From: Mucilaginibacter aurantiaciroseus
GTDB taxonomy: Bacteria; Bacteroidota; Bacteroidia; Sphingobacteriales; Sphingobacteriaceae
DNA: 64,000 bases
Assembly: GCF_024055595.1 (NCBI RefSeq)
Contig: NZ_JAMXOF010000001.1
Span: 434,001-498,000, forward strand
Reading direction: 5' to 3'
A program made the position numbers and the translations under genes. Under the pieces are notes generated by a model, which did no database searches, was not told the DNA's origin, and saw nothing but the letters and a program-made list of their open reading frames with translations. How positions within the stretch are numbered: the stretch's first letter is position 1; every line of letters starts with the position of its first letter. This document shows positions 34,675 to 43,644 of this stretch, piece by piece.

Positions 34675-36153
34675 TTATCCTAAAAGATTTTTCCAGCTAA
34701 CCATATCGCCAATTATTTTTTCTAATTGGTCGGCAGGTACACGTTCTTGTGCCATGCTATCGCGGTGGCGGATGGTTACGGTGTTATCTTCAAGCGTTTG
34801 ATGATCTATCGTTACACAAACAGGTGTACCAATAGCATCCTGGCGGCGGTAACGTTTACCAATGGCATCTTTCTCCTCGTACTGGATATTGAAATCAAGT
34901 TTCAACCTGTCCATTATTTCGCGGGCTTTTTCCGGCAAACCATCTTTTTTGGTCAGCGGGAAAATAGCGGCTTTAACCGGGGCAAGGCAAGGGTGCAGGC
35001 GCAGCACGGTGCGGCTATCCTGTTTCTCCTCGGTGCTCAGGTCTTCTTCCTCGTAAGCGTTAATCATGGTTAACAGGAACATCCTGTCTAAACCTATCGA
35101 AGTTTCGATAACGTAAGGGATGTAGTTACCGTATGGCTTGCCATCCTCGCCCAGTTCAGGGTCAAAGTACTGCATTTTTTTACGCGAGAATTTCTCGTGC
35201 TGGCTTAAATCGAAATCGGTACGGCTGTGTATGCCTTCCACCTCTTTAAATCCAAACGGAAATTCAAACTCGATGTCGTAAGCGGCATCAGCGTAGTGTG
35301 CCAGCTTGGTGTGCTCGTGGTAACGGTATTTGGCAGCATCGGTACCCAAGGCAAGGTGCCATTTTAAGCGGGCTTCTTTCCACTTGGCAAACCATTCTTT
35401 TTGCGTGCCGGGGCGTACAAAGTATTGCATCTCCATTTGCTCGAACTCGCGCATGCGGATAATGAACTGGCGGGCAATAACCTCGTTACGGAAAGCCTTA
35501 CCAATTTGCGCAATACCAAACGGGATCTTCATCCTGCCAGATTTTTGTACATTAAGGTAGTTTACAAAGATCCCCTGAGCAGTTTCCGGGCGAAGGTAGA
35601 TGGTTTCTGATTCATCGGCAATAGCGCCTACCTGTGTGCTAAACATCAGGTTAAACTGGCGTACGTCTGTCCAGTTAGCGGTGCCGCTTACCGGGCATTT
35701 TATATTTTGTTCGATGATGAGTTCGCGCAGGCGGGGCAGGTCTTCGGCTTTTAGGGCGTTGTCCATCTCTATCTGCAGTTCCTCAGCTTCGCTGGTTTTG
35801 CCTTCTTCATCAAGTTTTGCTATGCGGTCTTCCAGTAACTGGTCGGCGCGGTAGCGCTTGTTGCTGTCTTTATTGTCAATCATCGGGTCGCTAAAGCCGT
35901 CAACGTGGCCGCTTGCTTTCCAGATGGTTGGATGCATAAATATGGCCGAATCTATCCCGACAATGTTATCGTGCATCTGCACCATCGATTTCCACCAGTA
36001 GGTTTTGATGTTGTTTTTTAACTCCGAGCCGTTTTGGCCGTAATCGTAAACAGCGCTAAGGCCATCATAGATTTCGCTCGACTGAAAAACAAAGCCGTAT
36101 TCCTTACTGTGCGATATAACATTCTTAAAAAGTTCGTCGGTTGATTTGCTCAT
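34675..36153 (-). CDS. glyS: Glycyl-tRNA synthetase (single-chain, eukaryote-like type)
   Basis: 492 residues from ATG 36153 (MSKSTDELFKNVISHSKEYG); the frame is open for 25 codons further upstream but without coding quality. Class II catalytic motifs: motif 2 in FIIRMREFEQMEMQYFVRPG and motif 3 in ETSIGLDRMFL. A C-terminal anticodon-binding domain starts about 385 (LAPVKAAIFPLTKKDG). It is the alpha2 type, not the alpha2-beta2 GlyQ/GlyS type. A TATCTTTG box lies 8 bases upstream of the start. Confidence 0.96.
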   Translation of the reverse strand: MSKSTDELFKNVISHSKEYGFVFQSSEIYDGLSAVYDYGQNGSELKNNIKTYWWKSMVQMHDNIVGIDSAIFMHPTIWKASGHVDGFSDPMIDNKDSNKRYRADQLLEDRIAKLDEEGKTSEAEELQIEMDNALKAEDLPRLRELIIEQNIKCPVSGTANWTDVRQFNLMFSTQVGAIADESETIYLRPETAQGIFVNYLNVQKSGRMKIPFGIAQIGKAFRNEVIARQFIIRMREFEQMEMQYFVRPGTQKEWFAKWKEARLKWHLALGTDAAKYRYHEHTKLAHYADAAYDIEFEFPFGFKEVEGIHSRTDFDLSQHEKFSRKKMQYFDPELGEDGKPYGNYIPYVIETSIGLDRMFLLTMINAYEEEDLSTEEKQDSRTVLRLHPCLAPVKAAIFPLTKKDGLPEKAREIMDRLKLDFNIQYEEKDAIGKRYRRQDAIGTPVCVTIDHQTLEDNTVTIRHRDSMAQERVPADQLEKIIGDMVSWKNLLG

Positions 36154-36161
36154 AATAGGGG

Positions 36162-36169
36162 CAAAGATA
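36162..36169 (-). promoter_or_regulatory. Minus-7 box of the glycyl-tRNA synthetase gene
   Basis: Reverse-strand TATCTTTG ends 8 bases before the ATG at 36153. It supports the internal start over the longer open frame, because the longer frame would begin upstream of the box. Confidence 0.5.
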
Positions 36170-36280
36170 GTTTTTAGTAGGAAAGTCTGAAAGTCAGAAA
36201 GAAAGAAAGAGAAACTTTGATTCGTCATCTTTAAGACTTGCGGTCTTCGGACTTTCCGACTTAATCTCTAACTTTACCGC

Positions 36281-36988
36281 ATGAGCATAGTGGTAGATGC
36301 ATTAACAAAAGTTTACGGGCAGCAAAAGGCTGTGGATGGTATCAGTTTTAAAGCAGGCGTGGGCGTATTGGGCTTTTTGGGGCCAAATGGGGCGGGCAAA
36401 TCTACCACCATGAAAATGCTTACCTGCTTTATCCCCCAAACATCGGGAATGGCATCGGTTTGCGGGTTTAATATCAGCAAAGCCCCGTTAAGCGTTAAAC
36501 GCAACATTGGCTACCTGCCCGAAAGTAACCCGTTGTATACAGATATGTATGTGAAGGAGTCGATGGCATTTGTGGCGGGCATCCACGGGATGAAAGATGC
36601 CGATAAACGCATTACCGAAGTTATCGAAGAAACCGGCCTTGGCCCCGAGCAGCACAAAAAGATAGGCCAGCTATCAAAAGGCTATCGCCAAAGAGTAGGG
36701 TTGGCACAAGCCATATTACACAACCCGCAGGTACTGATACTGGATGAACCAACCTCCGGTCTCGACCCCAACCAATTGGTAGGCATCCGCCAGTTAATTA
36801 CTGACCTGGGCAAAACCAAAACCATTATCCTATCAACCCATATTATGCAGGAGGTTGAGGCCGTGTGCAGTCAGGTAATTATTATCAACAAGGGAGTTAT
36901 TGTAGCTAACGACTCGTTACAATCCCTTCGAGCTAAAAATGCTGATAAAACCCTCGAAAATATTTTTATAGAACTCACTAACGTGTAG
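36281..36988 (+). CDS. ABC transporter ATP-binding protein, GldA-like
   Basis: 235 residues, one ABC ATPase domain. Walker A GPNGAGKSTTMKML (about 38-51), signature LSKGYRQRVGLA, Walker B QVLILDEPTSGLDPNQ, and the switch His in ILSTHIMQEVE. The overall pattern matches GldA, the ATPase of the gliding GldA-GldF-GldG transporter. A fused GldF-GldG gene lies 1.4 kb downstream in the same direction, separated by two beta-barrel genes. A TAACTTTA box ends 4 bases before the ATG. Confidence 0.88.
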   Translation: MSIVVDALTKVYGQQKAVDGISFKAGVGVLGFLGPNGAGKSTTMKMLTCFIPQTSGMASVCGFNISKAPLSVKRNIGYLPESNPLYTDMYVKESMAFVAGIHGMKDADKRITEVIEETGLGPEQHKKIGQLSKGYRQRVGLAQAILHNPQVLILDEPTSGLDPNQLVGIRQLITDLGKTKTIILSTHIMQEVEAVCSQVIIINKGVIVANDSLQSLRAKNADKTLENIFIELTNV

Positions 36989-37097
36989 GGGTTACAGAAA
37001 AATTCTATTTGGTAAAAACCTTTTCGTGATAAACTTGTCTTAACTCCGAAGGCATAAAAGTGCTTTTAGTATTAAATATTTACAATAAATTAACATC

Positions 37098-37592
37098 ATG
37101 AAAAAAGTATTACTTCTTTTGACCGTAGTTTGCGGGCTATCTATCACATCATTTGCACAATCAAAAAAAGACGGAAAATTTAGTTTAGGCCTTGAGCTTG
37201 GCGTACCTGTAGGCAACGCATCTACCGCTTACACCGCGGTTGTAGGCGGTTCGTTAAAATATGATCTTCCAATTGCGCCAAGCACTTATTTTAATGTATC
37301 GGTAGGTTATAGTTCATTCATTATTAAAGACAGGTACAAAAACTTTTTTAGTTCATACGGTGCTGTGCCTTTAAAAGCAGGACTTAAGTATTATGCAGAC
37401 CGCCGCTTTTTTCTTGAAGGCCAGTTAGGTGCTGCATTTGGTACCGCAAATGGTGCAGGTACCTCATTTGTTTACTCACCGGGGGTTGGTTATACCTTTG
37501 ATGGTGGCTTAGAAGCCGGTGTACGTTACGAGGCATGGTCAGATAACGGTACATTAGGCCAGTTGGCGCTTCGCGTAGCTATTAATTTATAA
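37098..37592 (+). CDS. Outer membrane beta-barrel protein, copy 1
   Basis: 164 residues with signal peptide (MKKVLLLLTVVCGLSITSFAQ). The mature part is made of short amphipathic strands with aromatic girdles, KFSLGLELGVPVGNAS, GGSLKYDLPIAPSTYFNVSV, FVYSPGVGYTFDGGLEAGVR, ending LRVAINL. About 8 strands are likely. It is a clear paralogue of the next gene. Function unknown. Confidence 0.85.
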   Translation: MKKVLLLLTVVCGLSITSFAQSKKDGKFSLGLELGVPVGNASTAYTAVVGGSLKYDLPIAPSTYFNVSVGYSSFIIKDRYKNFFSSYGAVPLKAGLKYYADRRFFLEGQLGAAFGTANGAGTSFVYSPGVGYTFDGGLEAGVRYEAWSDNGTLGQLALRVAINL

Positions 37593-37649
37593 GTACAAGT
37601 ATATTTGTTGGGGCTCGTTTAGCCTTTAACATTTATCAACATGCTATCC

Positions 37650-37684
37650 AAAAGCCCCCCAACATTAGTTGGTGGGCTTTTTTC
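37650..37684 (+). terminator. Terminator between tandem beta-barrel genes
   Basis: AAAGCCCCCCAAC pairs with GTTGGTGGGCTTT (37651-37680), one mismatch, followed by T. Confidence 0.75.
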
Positions 37685-37772
37685 GTTTACGACTTTTTTA
37701 TTGGATTGGCTTTGATTATTTGTGATATCTTTTAAATTTGTTGCTATTAATCAACCTCATAACTAAAAAATC

Positions 37773-38258
37773 ATGAAAAAATTATTGTTGTTATTAGCGA
37801 TTGTAGGTGGTGTTTCATTCGCCGCGTCGGCCCAGTCCGACAAAGCAAGATTCAGTATCGGCTTCGAAGGCGGCATCCCCGTGGGCAATGCCAAAAATGT
37901 TTATGACATTGGTTTGGGCGGTTCACTTAAATACGAAACGCCTATTGCTGTAGGTACCTTGTTCACCATATCTGGTGGTTATACGTCATTTAAAATTAAA
38001 GATAATTTTGGTGGTGGTGCTAATGGTTTTGTGCCATTGAAAGCAGGTATCAAATACTTTTTTGACCAGGGCTTTTACGGCGAAGGCCAGTTAGGTGCAA
38101 CATTTAGCACCGAAAGTGGCGGCGGTACTGCATTTACATATGCGCCAGGTATAGGTTACGCACTCGAAGGCGGTTTTGACATAGGCGTGCGTTACGAGGG
38201 ATGGTCGCACAACGGCACCATTAGCCAGGTTGGCGTGCGCATTGCATACGGTTTCTAA
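37773..38258 (+). CDS. Outer membrane beta-barrel protein, copy 2
   Basis: 161 residues with signal peptide (MKKLLLLLAIVGGVSFAASAQ). It matches copy 1 in order: FSIGFEGGIPVGNAKNVYD, GGSLKYETPIAVGTLFTISG, VPLKAGIKYFF, GEGQLGATFSTESGGG and ALEGGFDIGVRYEGWSHNG. Length difference is only three residues. Each copy has its own terminator, so expression can be independent. The pair came from a tandem duplication. Confidence 0.85.
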   Translation: MKKLLLLLAIVGGVSFAASAQSDKARFSIGFEGGIPVGNAKNVYDIGLGGSLKYETPIAVGTLFTISGGYTSFKIKDNFGGGANGFVPLKAGIKYFFDQGFYGEGQLGATFSTESGGGTAFTYAPGIGYALEGGFDIGVRYEGWSHNGTISQVGVRIAYGF

Positions 38259-38281
38259 AATCAGAACCAAAACTTTATATG

Positions 38282-38316
38282 AACGCCCCACGATATATCG
38301 TGGGGCGTTTTATTTT
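38282..38316 (+). terminator. Terminator after beta-barrel copy 2
   Basis: AACGCCCCACGATA and TATCGTGGGGCGTT are a perfect 28-bp palindrome (38282-38309), followed by TTATTTT. Confidence 0.8.
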
Positions 38317-38415
38317 ATGTCTGAATTTTATGTTTGAAAATTCTTTAATTCTGAAAATTCAGGTTCACACTATTAATCGTATTTTCGGGCGTTTACTCAT
38401 AACAATTCCAACAAA

Positions 38416-40827
38416 GTGTTCAGCATCCTCAAAAAAGAAATAACAACCTATTTAAGCTCGTTGGTGGCGTATATCACCATTGGCGTTTTCCTGTTGGTTT
38501 TGGGTTTGTTTTTATGGGTATTCCCTGATACCAGCATCCTTGCTTACGGTTACGCCGGGCTCGATAGTTTGTTTAGCACCGCGCCATACCTGTTTATGTT
38601 TTTGGTGCCCGCCATCACCATGCGCTCGCTTGCCGAGGAACGGAGGGAGGGTACATTTGAGCTTTTGCTAACCCGCCCCCTAACGGATATCCAGATAGTT
38701 TTAGGTAAATATTTTGCAGGCGTAGTTATTGTGCTTTTTGCATTGGTGCCTACGCTGGTTTACTACTTCAGCGTTTATACGTTGGGTACACCGCAGGGTA
38801 ATATAGATACCGGTGCGGTTATTGGCTCTTATATCGGTTTATTCCTGTTAGGCGCGTCATTTGCGGCTATCGGTTTGTTTGCTTCATCGGTAAGTAAAAA
38901 CCAGGTGATATCGTTTACAATCGCTGTGTTTCTTTGTTTCTTTTTCTATAGTGGGTTCGATGCGCTAAGTTCGATATTATCGCTTCAAAACCTAAGGTTA
39001 CAGGGCTTAGGGATAAACGAGCATTATCAATCTATAAGCCGGGGCGTGTTAGACACCCGTGATCTGATGTATTTTATTGTATTGGTGATATTCTTCCTGT
39101 GGCTTACGCTGTTTGTATTGCAAAGGCAGGCAGGAAAAAAGTTTATCAATACGGTGTTTTTAAGCATCCTGGGCATCATGTTTTCTTTAACCGCCGTAAC
39201 TATTGTATCCGATAAGCTATTTACCCGGTTTGATTTTACTAAAGAGAAACGTTTCACCATATCGCCAGTGAGCCGAAACGTGATGCACAGCCTTAAGCAA
39301 CCCGTTAACGTAACCGTTTATTTAGACGGAAAAGACTTCCCGGGGGGGATGAAAAAGCTGCAAACCTCCGTAAAAGATATGCTGGCCGACTTGCAGGCCT
39401 ACAGCCGGAGCGAATTGAAATATGATTTTGTTGACCCTATAAAAGGCCTGTCTAACGAGCAGCAAAACCAGGCTTATGAAGATTTGGCCGCCAAAGGTAT
39501 AGAGGCGCAAAACCTAAGTATTAAAACCGATGACGGCGTATCGCAAAAAGTGATCTTTCCTTACGCTTTAGTTACTTATGGCGATAAAAGCATCCCCGTT
39601 AAACTGCTGCAATCGCAAAGCAACATGAACCTTTCGCCCGATGAGATCCTGAATAATTCTATCCAGAATTTAGAATATGCCTTTACATCGGCCATAAAAA
39701 AAGCGGTATACGGTGGTAAACAACGAATAGGCTTCACCGAAGGCCATAACGAACTTACCGATCTGCAACTTAATGATGCTATGCGTTCACTGGGTGATGG
39801 ATATTTAGTAGGCCGCATCAACCTTGCCAGCATACCTATAGATAGCCTCACTAAAGTGGGCATGCTGGTGATAGCCAAGCCCGACAAAGCTTTTACCGAA
39901 CTGGAAAAATTTAAGGTAGACCAATATATTATGCATGGTGGCCGTGTGCTTTGGGCTATTGACCAGGTAAGCGCCGAACTGGATAGCCTGCGCGGCCATG
40001 GCGGCGGGCAACTGGCCTTTAACAAACAACTGAACCTGGACGATCAGTTATTTCGTTACGGAGTGAGGGTCAACTATGATCTGATTGCTGATATGAACTG
40101 CGCACCCATCCCGGTTACTACAGGTAACGCAGGCGGGCAGGCGCAGATACAAATGCTGCAGTGGTTATATTACCCGGTTTTTTTGCCGTTATCTAAGCAC
40201 CCCATTGTGAAAAACCTCGATGGCATTACCAGCCAGTTTGCAAGCACCATCGATCTGCTGGACACCAAAAATATCGAGAAGACCATACTGCTTACCTCAT
40301 CGCCCTACAATAAAAAAATAAGTACACCCAAAGTGCTGTCGTTACAGGCCCTACAGGATGAGCCAAAGCCCAAAGATTTCCGGAGCGTACCAAAAATTAC
40401 AGGTGTATTGTTAGAAGGCAGCTTTACGTCTGATTTTAAAAACCGCCCGCTGCCAGAGGGATTAAACGAAAAGGTGGCCGTACAGCCCCAAAGCACACCA
40501 ACTAAAATGATTGTGTTGAGTGATGGTGACATCCTGCGCAACCAGGTAGGTGCCGATGGCTCACCATACCCGCTTGGATACGACCATTACAGCCATCAAA
40601 CCTATGGCAACAAAAACCTGCTGCTAAATATTGCCGATTACATGACCGATGATTCGGGCCTTATTGCGCTGCGTAGCAAAGAGATCCAGATCCGACTGCT
40701 GAACCGTGCCCGCATCCGAGAGGAAAAGCTGTTTTGGCAGGTCGTAAATAATGTTGTACCCATTGGCATAGTGTTAATATTTGCTATTTTTCAACATTAT
40801 ATCCGCAGGCGAAAGTATGCTCATTAA
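38416..40827 (+). CDS. gldFG: Fused GldF permease and GldG auxiliary protein of gliding ABC transporter
   Basis: 803 residues from GTG 38416 (MFSILKKEITTYLSSLVAYI). Residues 1-240 are a GldF-type ABC-2 permease with six membrane segments and TMRSLAEERREGTFELLLTRP. From about 245 to 800 the sequence is GldG-like: a membrane segment, FTKEKRFTISPVSRNVMHSL, a long extracytoplasmic domain, and a last membrane segment before RRRKYAH. In Flavobacterium these are two adjacent genes; here no stop separates them. The GldA-like ATPase lies upstream, and dnaN follows, which fits known gldFG-dnaN neighbourhoods. Confidence 0.9.
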   Translation: MFSILKKEITTYLSSLVAYITIGVFLLVLGLFLWVFPDTSILAYGYAGLDSLFSTAPYLFMFLVPAITMRSLAEERREGTFELLLTRPLTDIQIVLGKYFAGVVIVLFALVPTLVYYFSVYTLGTPQGNIDTGAVIGSYIGLFLLGASFAAIGLFASSVSKNQVISFTIAVFLCFFFYSGFDALSSILSLQNLRLQGLGINEHYQSISRGVLDTRDLMYFIVLVIFFLWLTLFVLQRQAGKKFINTVFLSILGIMFSLTAVTIVSDKLFTRFDFTKEKRFTISPVSRNVMHSLKQPVNVTVYLDGKDFPGGMKKLQTSVKDMLADLQAYSRSELKYDFVDPIKGLSNEQQNQAYEDLAAKGIEAQNLSIKTDDGVSQKVIFPYALVTYGDKSIPVKLLQSQSNMNLSPDEILNNSIQNLEYAFTSAIKKAVYGGKQRIGFTEGHNELTDLQLNDAMRSLGDGYLVGRINLASIPIDSLTKVGMLVIAKPDKAFTELEKFKVDQYIMHGGRVLWAIDQVSAELDSLRGHGGGQLAFNKQLNLDDQLFRYGVRVNYDLIADMNCAPIPVTTGNAGGQAQIQMLQWLYYPVFLPLSKHPIVKNLDGITSQFASTIDLLDTKNIEKTILLTSSPYNKKISTPKVLSLQALQDEPKPKDFRSVPKITGVLLEGSFTSDFKNRPLPEGLNEKVAVQPQSTPTKMIVLSDGDILRNQVGADGSPYPLGYDHYSHQTYGNKNLLLNIADYMTDDSGLIALRSKEIQIRLLNRARIREEKLFWQVVNNVVPIGIVLIFAIFQHYIRRRKYAH

Positions 40828-40833
40828 ATTTTA

Positions 40834-40841
40834 TACTTTTG
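40834..40841 (+). promoter_or_regulatory. Minus-7 box of dnaN
   Basis: TACTTTTG matches TAnnTTTG; it ends 23 bases before the dnaN ATG and just after the gldFG stop. Confidence 0.4.
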
Positions 40842-40864
40842 GTAGATAAAAGTTATTAGACATT

Positions 40865-41989
40865 ATGAGATTTATTGTTTCCACATCAACACTACTTAAG
40901 CAATTACAGTCTGTAAGCGGCGCTTTAAGCAACAGCACCGTATTGCCTATACTGGAAAACTTTTTGTTCGAGATAAAAGAAGGGAACTTAACCATTTCTG
41001 CTACCGACCTTCAAACCAGCATGACTACCTCGTTAGCAGTAGAAGCTAAAGAAAACGGCCGCATTGCCATACCATCGCGAATATTACTGGATACCCTAAA
41101 ATCGTTACCTGAGCAACCTGTAGCCTTTTCTGTAGACGATACCACCTTTGCCATTGAGATAAGCGCCGGAGACGGTAAATACAAACTGAGCGGCGAAAAC
41201 GGCGAAGATTTTCCGAAGATCCCGGTTGTGGAGAACGCATCATCGGTAAACCTGCCTGCATCTGTATTAGGTGAGGCTATCAACAAAACCATATTTGCGG
41301 TTAGTAACGATGAGTTGCGCCCTGCCATGACGGGTGTATTTTGCCAGCTAAGCAGCCAGCACCTTACCTTTGTAGCTACCGATGCCCACAAGCTGGTACG
41401 TTACCGCCGTAAAGATGCCAAGGCAGATAGTACAACATCATTCATATTACCAAAAAAAGCTTTAACGTTATTAAAATCGGCCTTGCCGGCAGATGATGTT
41501 AACGTTTCTGTAGAATATAATAGCACAAGCGCTTTCTTTAAATTTGGCAACATTAATTTGGTGTGTCGTTTAATTGACGAACGCTACCCCGACTACGAAG
41601 CGGTTATCCCTAAAGAAAACCCTAACAAACTGGCTATTGATCGTTTGGCGTTCTTAGGTTCGCTTAGCCGCGTTGCTATTTATGCCAATAAAACTACCCA
41701 CCAGGTTAGGTTAAAAATTAACGGAAGCGAACTAAATATATCATCAGAAGATATTGATTTTGCCAACGAGGCACACGAGCGTCTGAGCTGCCAGTACGAA
41801 GGCGAGGATATGGAGATTGGTTTTAACGCCCGTTTTCTGATAGAAATGCTGAAAAATTTAAACTGCGAAGAGGTATCGCTAGAGATGTCGACACCTAACC
41901 GTGCAGGTATATTATTACCACAAGGTGGCGACGAGAACGAAGACGTACTGATGCTGGTTATGCCGGTTATGCTTAATAGTTATGCATAA
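40865..41989 (+). CDS. dnaN: DNA polymerase III beta subunit (sliding clamp)
   Basis: 374 residues, full length. It has three homologous clamp domains. Typical blocks: MRFIVSTSTLLKQLQSVSGAL at the start, LPILENFLFEI, GENGEDFPKIP, FVATDAHKLVRY, and the C-terminal LVMPVMLNSYA, close to the VMPMRL consensus of the protein-binding pocket. The clamp ring tethers polymerases to DNA. It lies just downstream of gldFG, away from any visible oriC. Confidence 0.97.
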   Translation: MRFIVSTSTLLKQLQSVSGALSNSTVLPILENFLFEIKEGNLTISATDLQTSMTTSLAVEAKENGRIAIPSRILLDTLKSLPEQPVAFSVDDTTFAIEISAGDGKYKLSGENGEDFPKIPVVENASSVNLPASVLGEAINKTIFAVSNDELRPAMTGVFCQLSSQHLTFVATDAHKLVRYRRKDAKADSTTSFILPKKALTLLKSALPADDVNVSVEYNSTSAFFKFGNINLVCRLIDERYPDYEAVIPKENPNKLAIDRLAFLGSLSRVAIYANKTTHQVRLKINGSELNISSEDIDFANEAHERLSCQYEGEDMEIGFNARFLIEMLKNLNCEEVSLEMSTPNRAGILLPQGGDENEDVLMLVMPVMLNSYA

Positions 41990-41993
41990 TTAG

Positions 41994-42067
41994 TGAGTGG
42001 TGAATAGTTAAGTAAAGAGTGGTTGCCGCTCGCTTATAATTACTCGCCAACAAATCATTCACTATTT
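41994..42067. repeat. Degenerate self-complementary spacer repeat
   Basis: GTGAGTGGTGAATAGTTAAG on the left faces ACTCGCC...ATTCACTATTTAACCAC on the right. The same kind of T/G-rich then A/C-rich spacer lies at 50692-50762 and 33313-33433. Confidence 0.5.
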
Positions 42068-42073
42068 AACCAC

Positions 42074-42106
42074 AAAAAAGTCCGGCACTTCAGCCGGACT
42101 TTTTTT
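42074..42106 (+). terminator. Terminator of dnaN
   Basis: AAAAAAGTCCGGC (42074-42086) and GCCGGACTTTTTTT (42093-42106) form a perfect stem with a T run. Confidence 0.9.
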
Positions 42107-42160
42107 GTTCGTCTTATAACAAAACTCGTTATAATTGAGTTATATAGCATCTGCTGATAA

Positions 42161-42844
42161 ATGATGAAATTTAAAATACCGGTTTTTATTGTTCTGATAG
42201 GGCTTTTGGCTGCGGCTGCATGTAAAAAGTTTGATGAAGCACCGCCTAAGATCCCAACAACTTATCTGAATTTTATAAATGCCTCTGCCGATACGCTGAA
42301 TGTTTATGTGAATGGGAGCAGGCTAAATAATGTATCCTCAACCTATCCTTTAGGTTCGTCAGGCTATATCCAGTCGCCTTTGGGCGAACAAAATTACCAG
42401 GTAAAAAGGTTTGGCCATGGCGATGTGTTATTTACAGTGCCCATCAAATTAGATTCGGCCGGTGTGTACTCATTTTATGCAATTGACCGCACAGTGGAAA
42501 ATTCATTCGTTACTTTAGATACACTATCCACCCTATCAAATAAAGTTTCGTCTATAAGGTTTGTACATACCTCACCAAAATTAGGGCCTGTGGATATTGT
42601 ATTTACAGATGACTCAAAAAAAAGTATTAGGATCAATAAAAGAAGCTTTAAAACAACATCAGTATTTTTGACATTAAAAGAAGGTGTAGAAAACATACAA
42701 ATTTATAAAGCCGGCACTACAATATTGTTAAGCCAGGAAGAACGCATTTTGCAAATTGGACGTGCGTACACATTATTCACCAAAGCAGGATTAACTGATG
42801 TAGTAAGTACAACACCTGCTACAGGTTTAATTATTAATCAATAA
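42161..42844 (+). CDS. DUF4397 lipoprotein 1
   Basis: 227 residues. A lipoprotein signal (MKFKIPVFIVLIGLLAAAAC) with the lipidated Cys in AAAC, then KKFDEAPPK. The following beta-rich region (TYLNFINASADTLNVYVNG, SSIRFVHTSPKLGPVDIVF) has the DUF4397 repeat pattern in which two Ig-like halves begin with xNFxNASxxxxxVDVYV. Probably anchored at the outer membrane. It is 2 bases from the next DUF4397 gene. Confidence 0.85.
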   Translation: MMKFKIPVFIVLIGLLAAAACKKFDEAPPKIPTTYLNFINASADTLNVYVNGSRLNNVSSTYPLGSSGYIQSPLGEQNYQVKRFGHGDVLFTVPIKLDSAGVYSFYAIDRTVENSFVTLDTLSTLSNKVSSIRFVHTSPKLGPVDIVFTDDSKKSIRINKRSFKTTSVFLTLKEGVENIQIYKAGTTILLSQEERILQIGRAYTLFTKAGLTDVVSTTPATGLIINQ

Positions 42845-42846
42845 TA

Positions 42847-43596
42847 ATGGCTAATAAAAATAAAAGCGGCATACTATTAGGTCTTTCTTTGGTCATACTG
42901 GGTTCGTTGATTTTGCCGTTAATACAATCGTGTAGTAAAACAGGGGTAAACGCCAGCAGCGGCACAAACGCCAGGCTGCAGATCGTTAATTTAAGCCCGG
43001 ATATACAGCCGTTTAACTTATATGCGTTTTTTATAAAGCAAGGTACAGTCGTTTATTCCTATCCCAACGCGTCGGGTTATTTTTTGGTGAACAGCATTGA
43101 TACACCTTTACAGATCCGCACTTCCACTACTACAAATGGTATAAATCAAATAAATTTATTAACGCTGCCCGGCTCGTTAAAAGCCGGTGTGCCGTACACC
43201 TGGTTTGTTACAGGTATAAGAAAAGATAGTGCGCTTGCCACAATTTTAACCGTTGATACCGGTAGTGTCCCCGCTAACGGAAGGGGTAAAGTACGGTTTG
43301 TAAATGCAGCTCCCTCGGCTATTAATATGAATTTGTCGCTTAACGATACCGTGGCATTTAAGAACATTGCTTACAAAAAAGTAACCGATTTTGTTGAAGT
43401 AACTGCAGGTGCTTTTAATTTTAAGGTAGCAGCAACAAACGCGCCATTAGTAGTACTTGCGCCAGTACCTAATTTTACGGTACTCGATGGTAAATTGTAC
43501 ACCGTTTATTTCTACGGGCTATCTAACAATACCGATAGCGCCAAGTATAACGCCAACATCCTGTTGAATACATTACCGGTGGGGACTAAATATTAA
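42847..43596 (+). CDS. DUF4397 lipoprotein 2
   Basis: 249 residues. Signal LGLSLVILGSLILPLIQSC with lipobox IQSC. Again two DUF4397-type halves, ARLQIVNLSPDIQPFNLYAF and GKVRFVNAAPSAINMNLSLN. It starts 2 bases after the stop of the first DUF4397 gene and they form an operon. DUF4397 proteins are widespread surface lipoproteins of Bacteroidota and Firmicutes with unknown role. Confidence 0.85.
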   Translation: MANKNKSGILLGLSLVILGSLILPLIQSCSKTGVNASSGTNARLQIVNLSPDIQPFNLYAFFIKQGTVVYSYPNASGYFLVNSIDTPLQIRTSTTTNGINQINLLTLPGSLKAGVPYTWFVTGIRKDSALATILTVDTGSVPANGRGKVRFVNAAPSAINMNLSLNDTVAFKNIAYKKVTDFVEVTAGAFNFKVAATNAPLVVLAPVPNFTVLDGKLYTVYFYGLSNNTDSAKYNANILLNTLPVGTKY

Positions 43597-43644
43597 AGGT
43601 TGGCTATACGTATTATCTTTCTATTTTTGCTAAAATTTAAAGCC

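Noticed and set aside
40865-41989. Replication origin near dnaN
   Set aside because: No dnaA gene, DnaA-box cluster or AT-rich unwinding region was recognised nearby.
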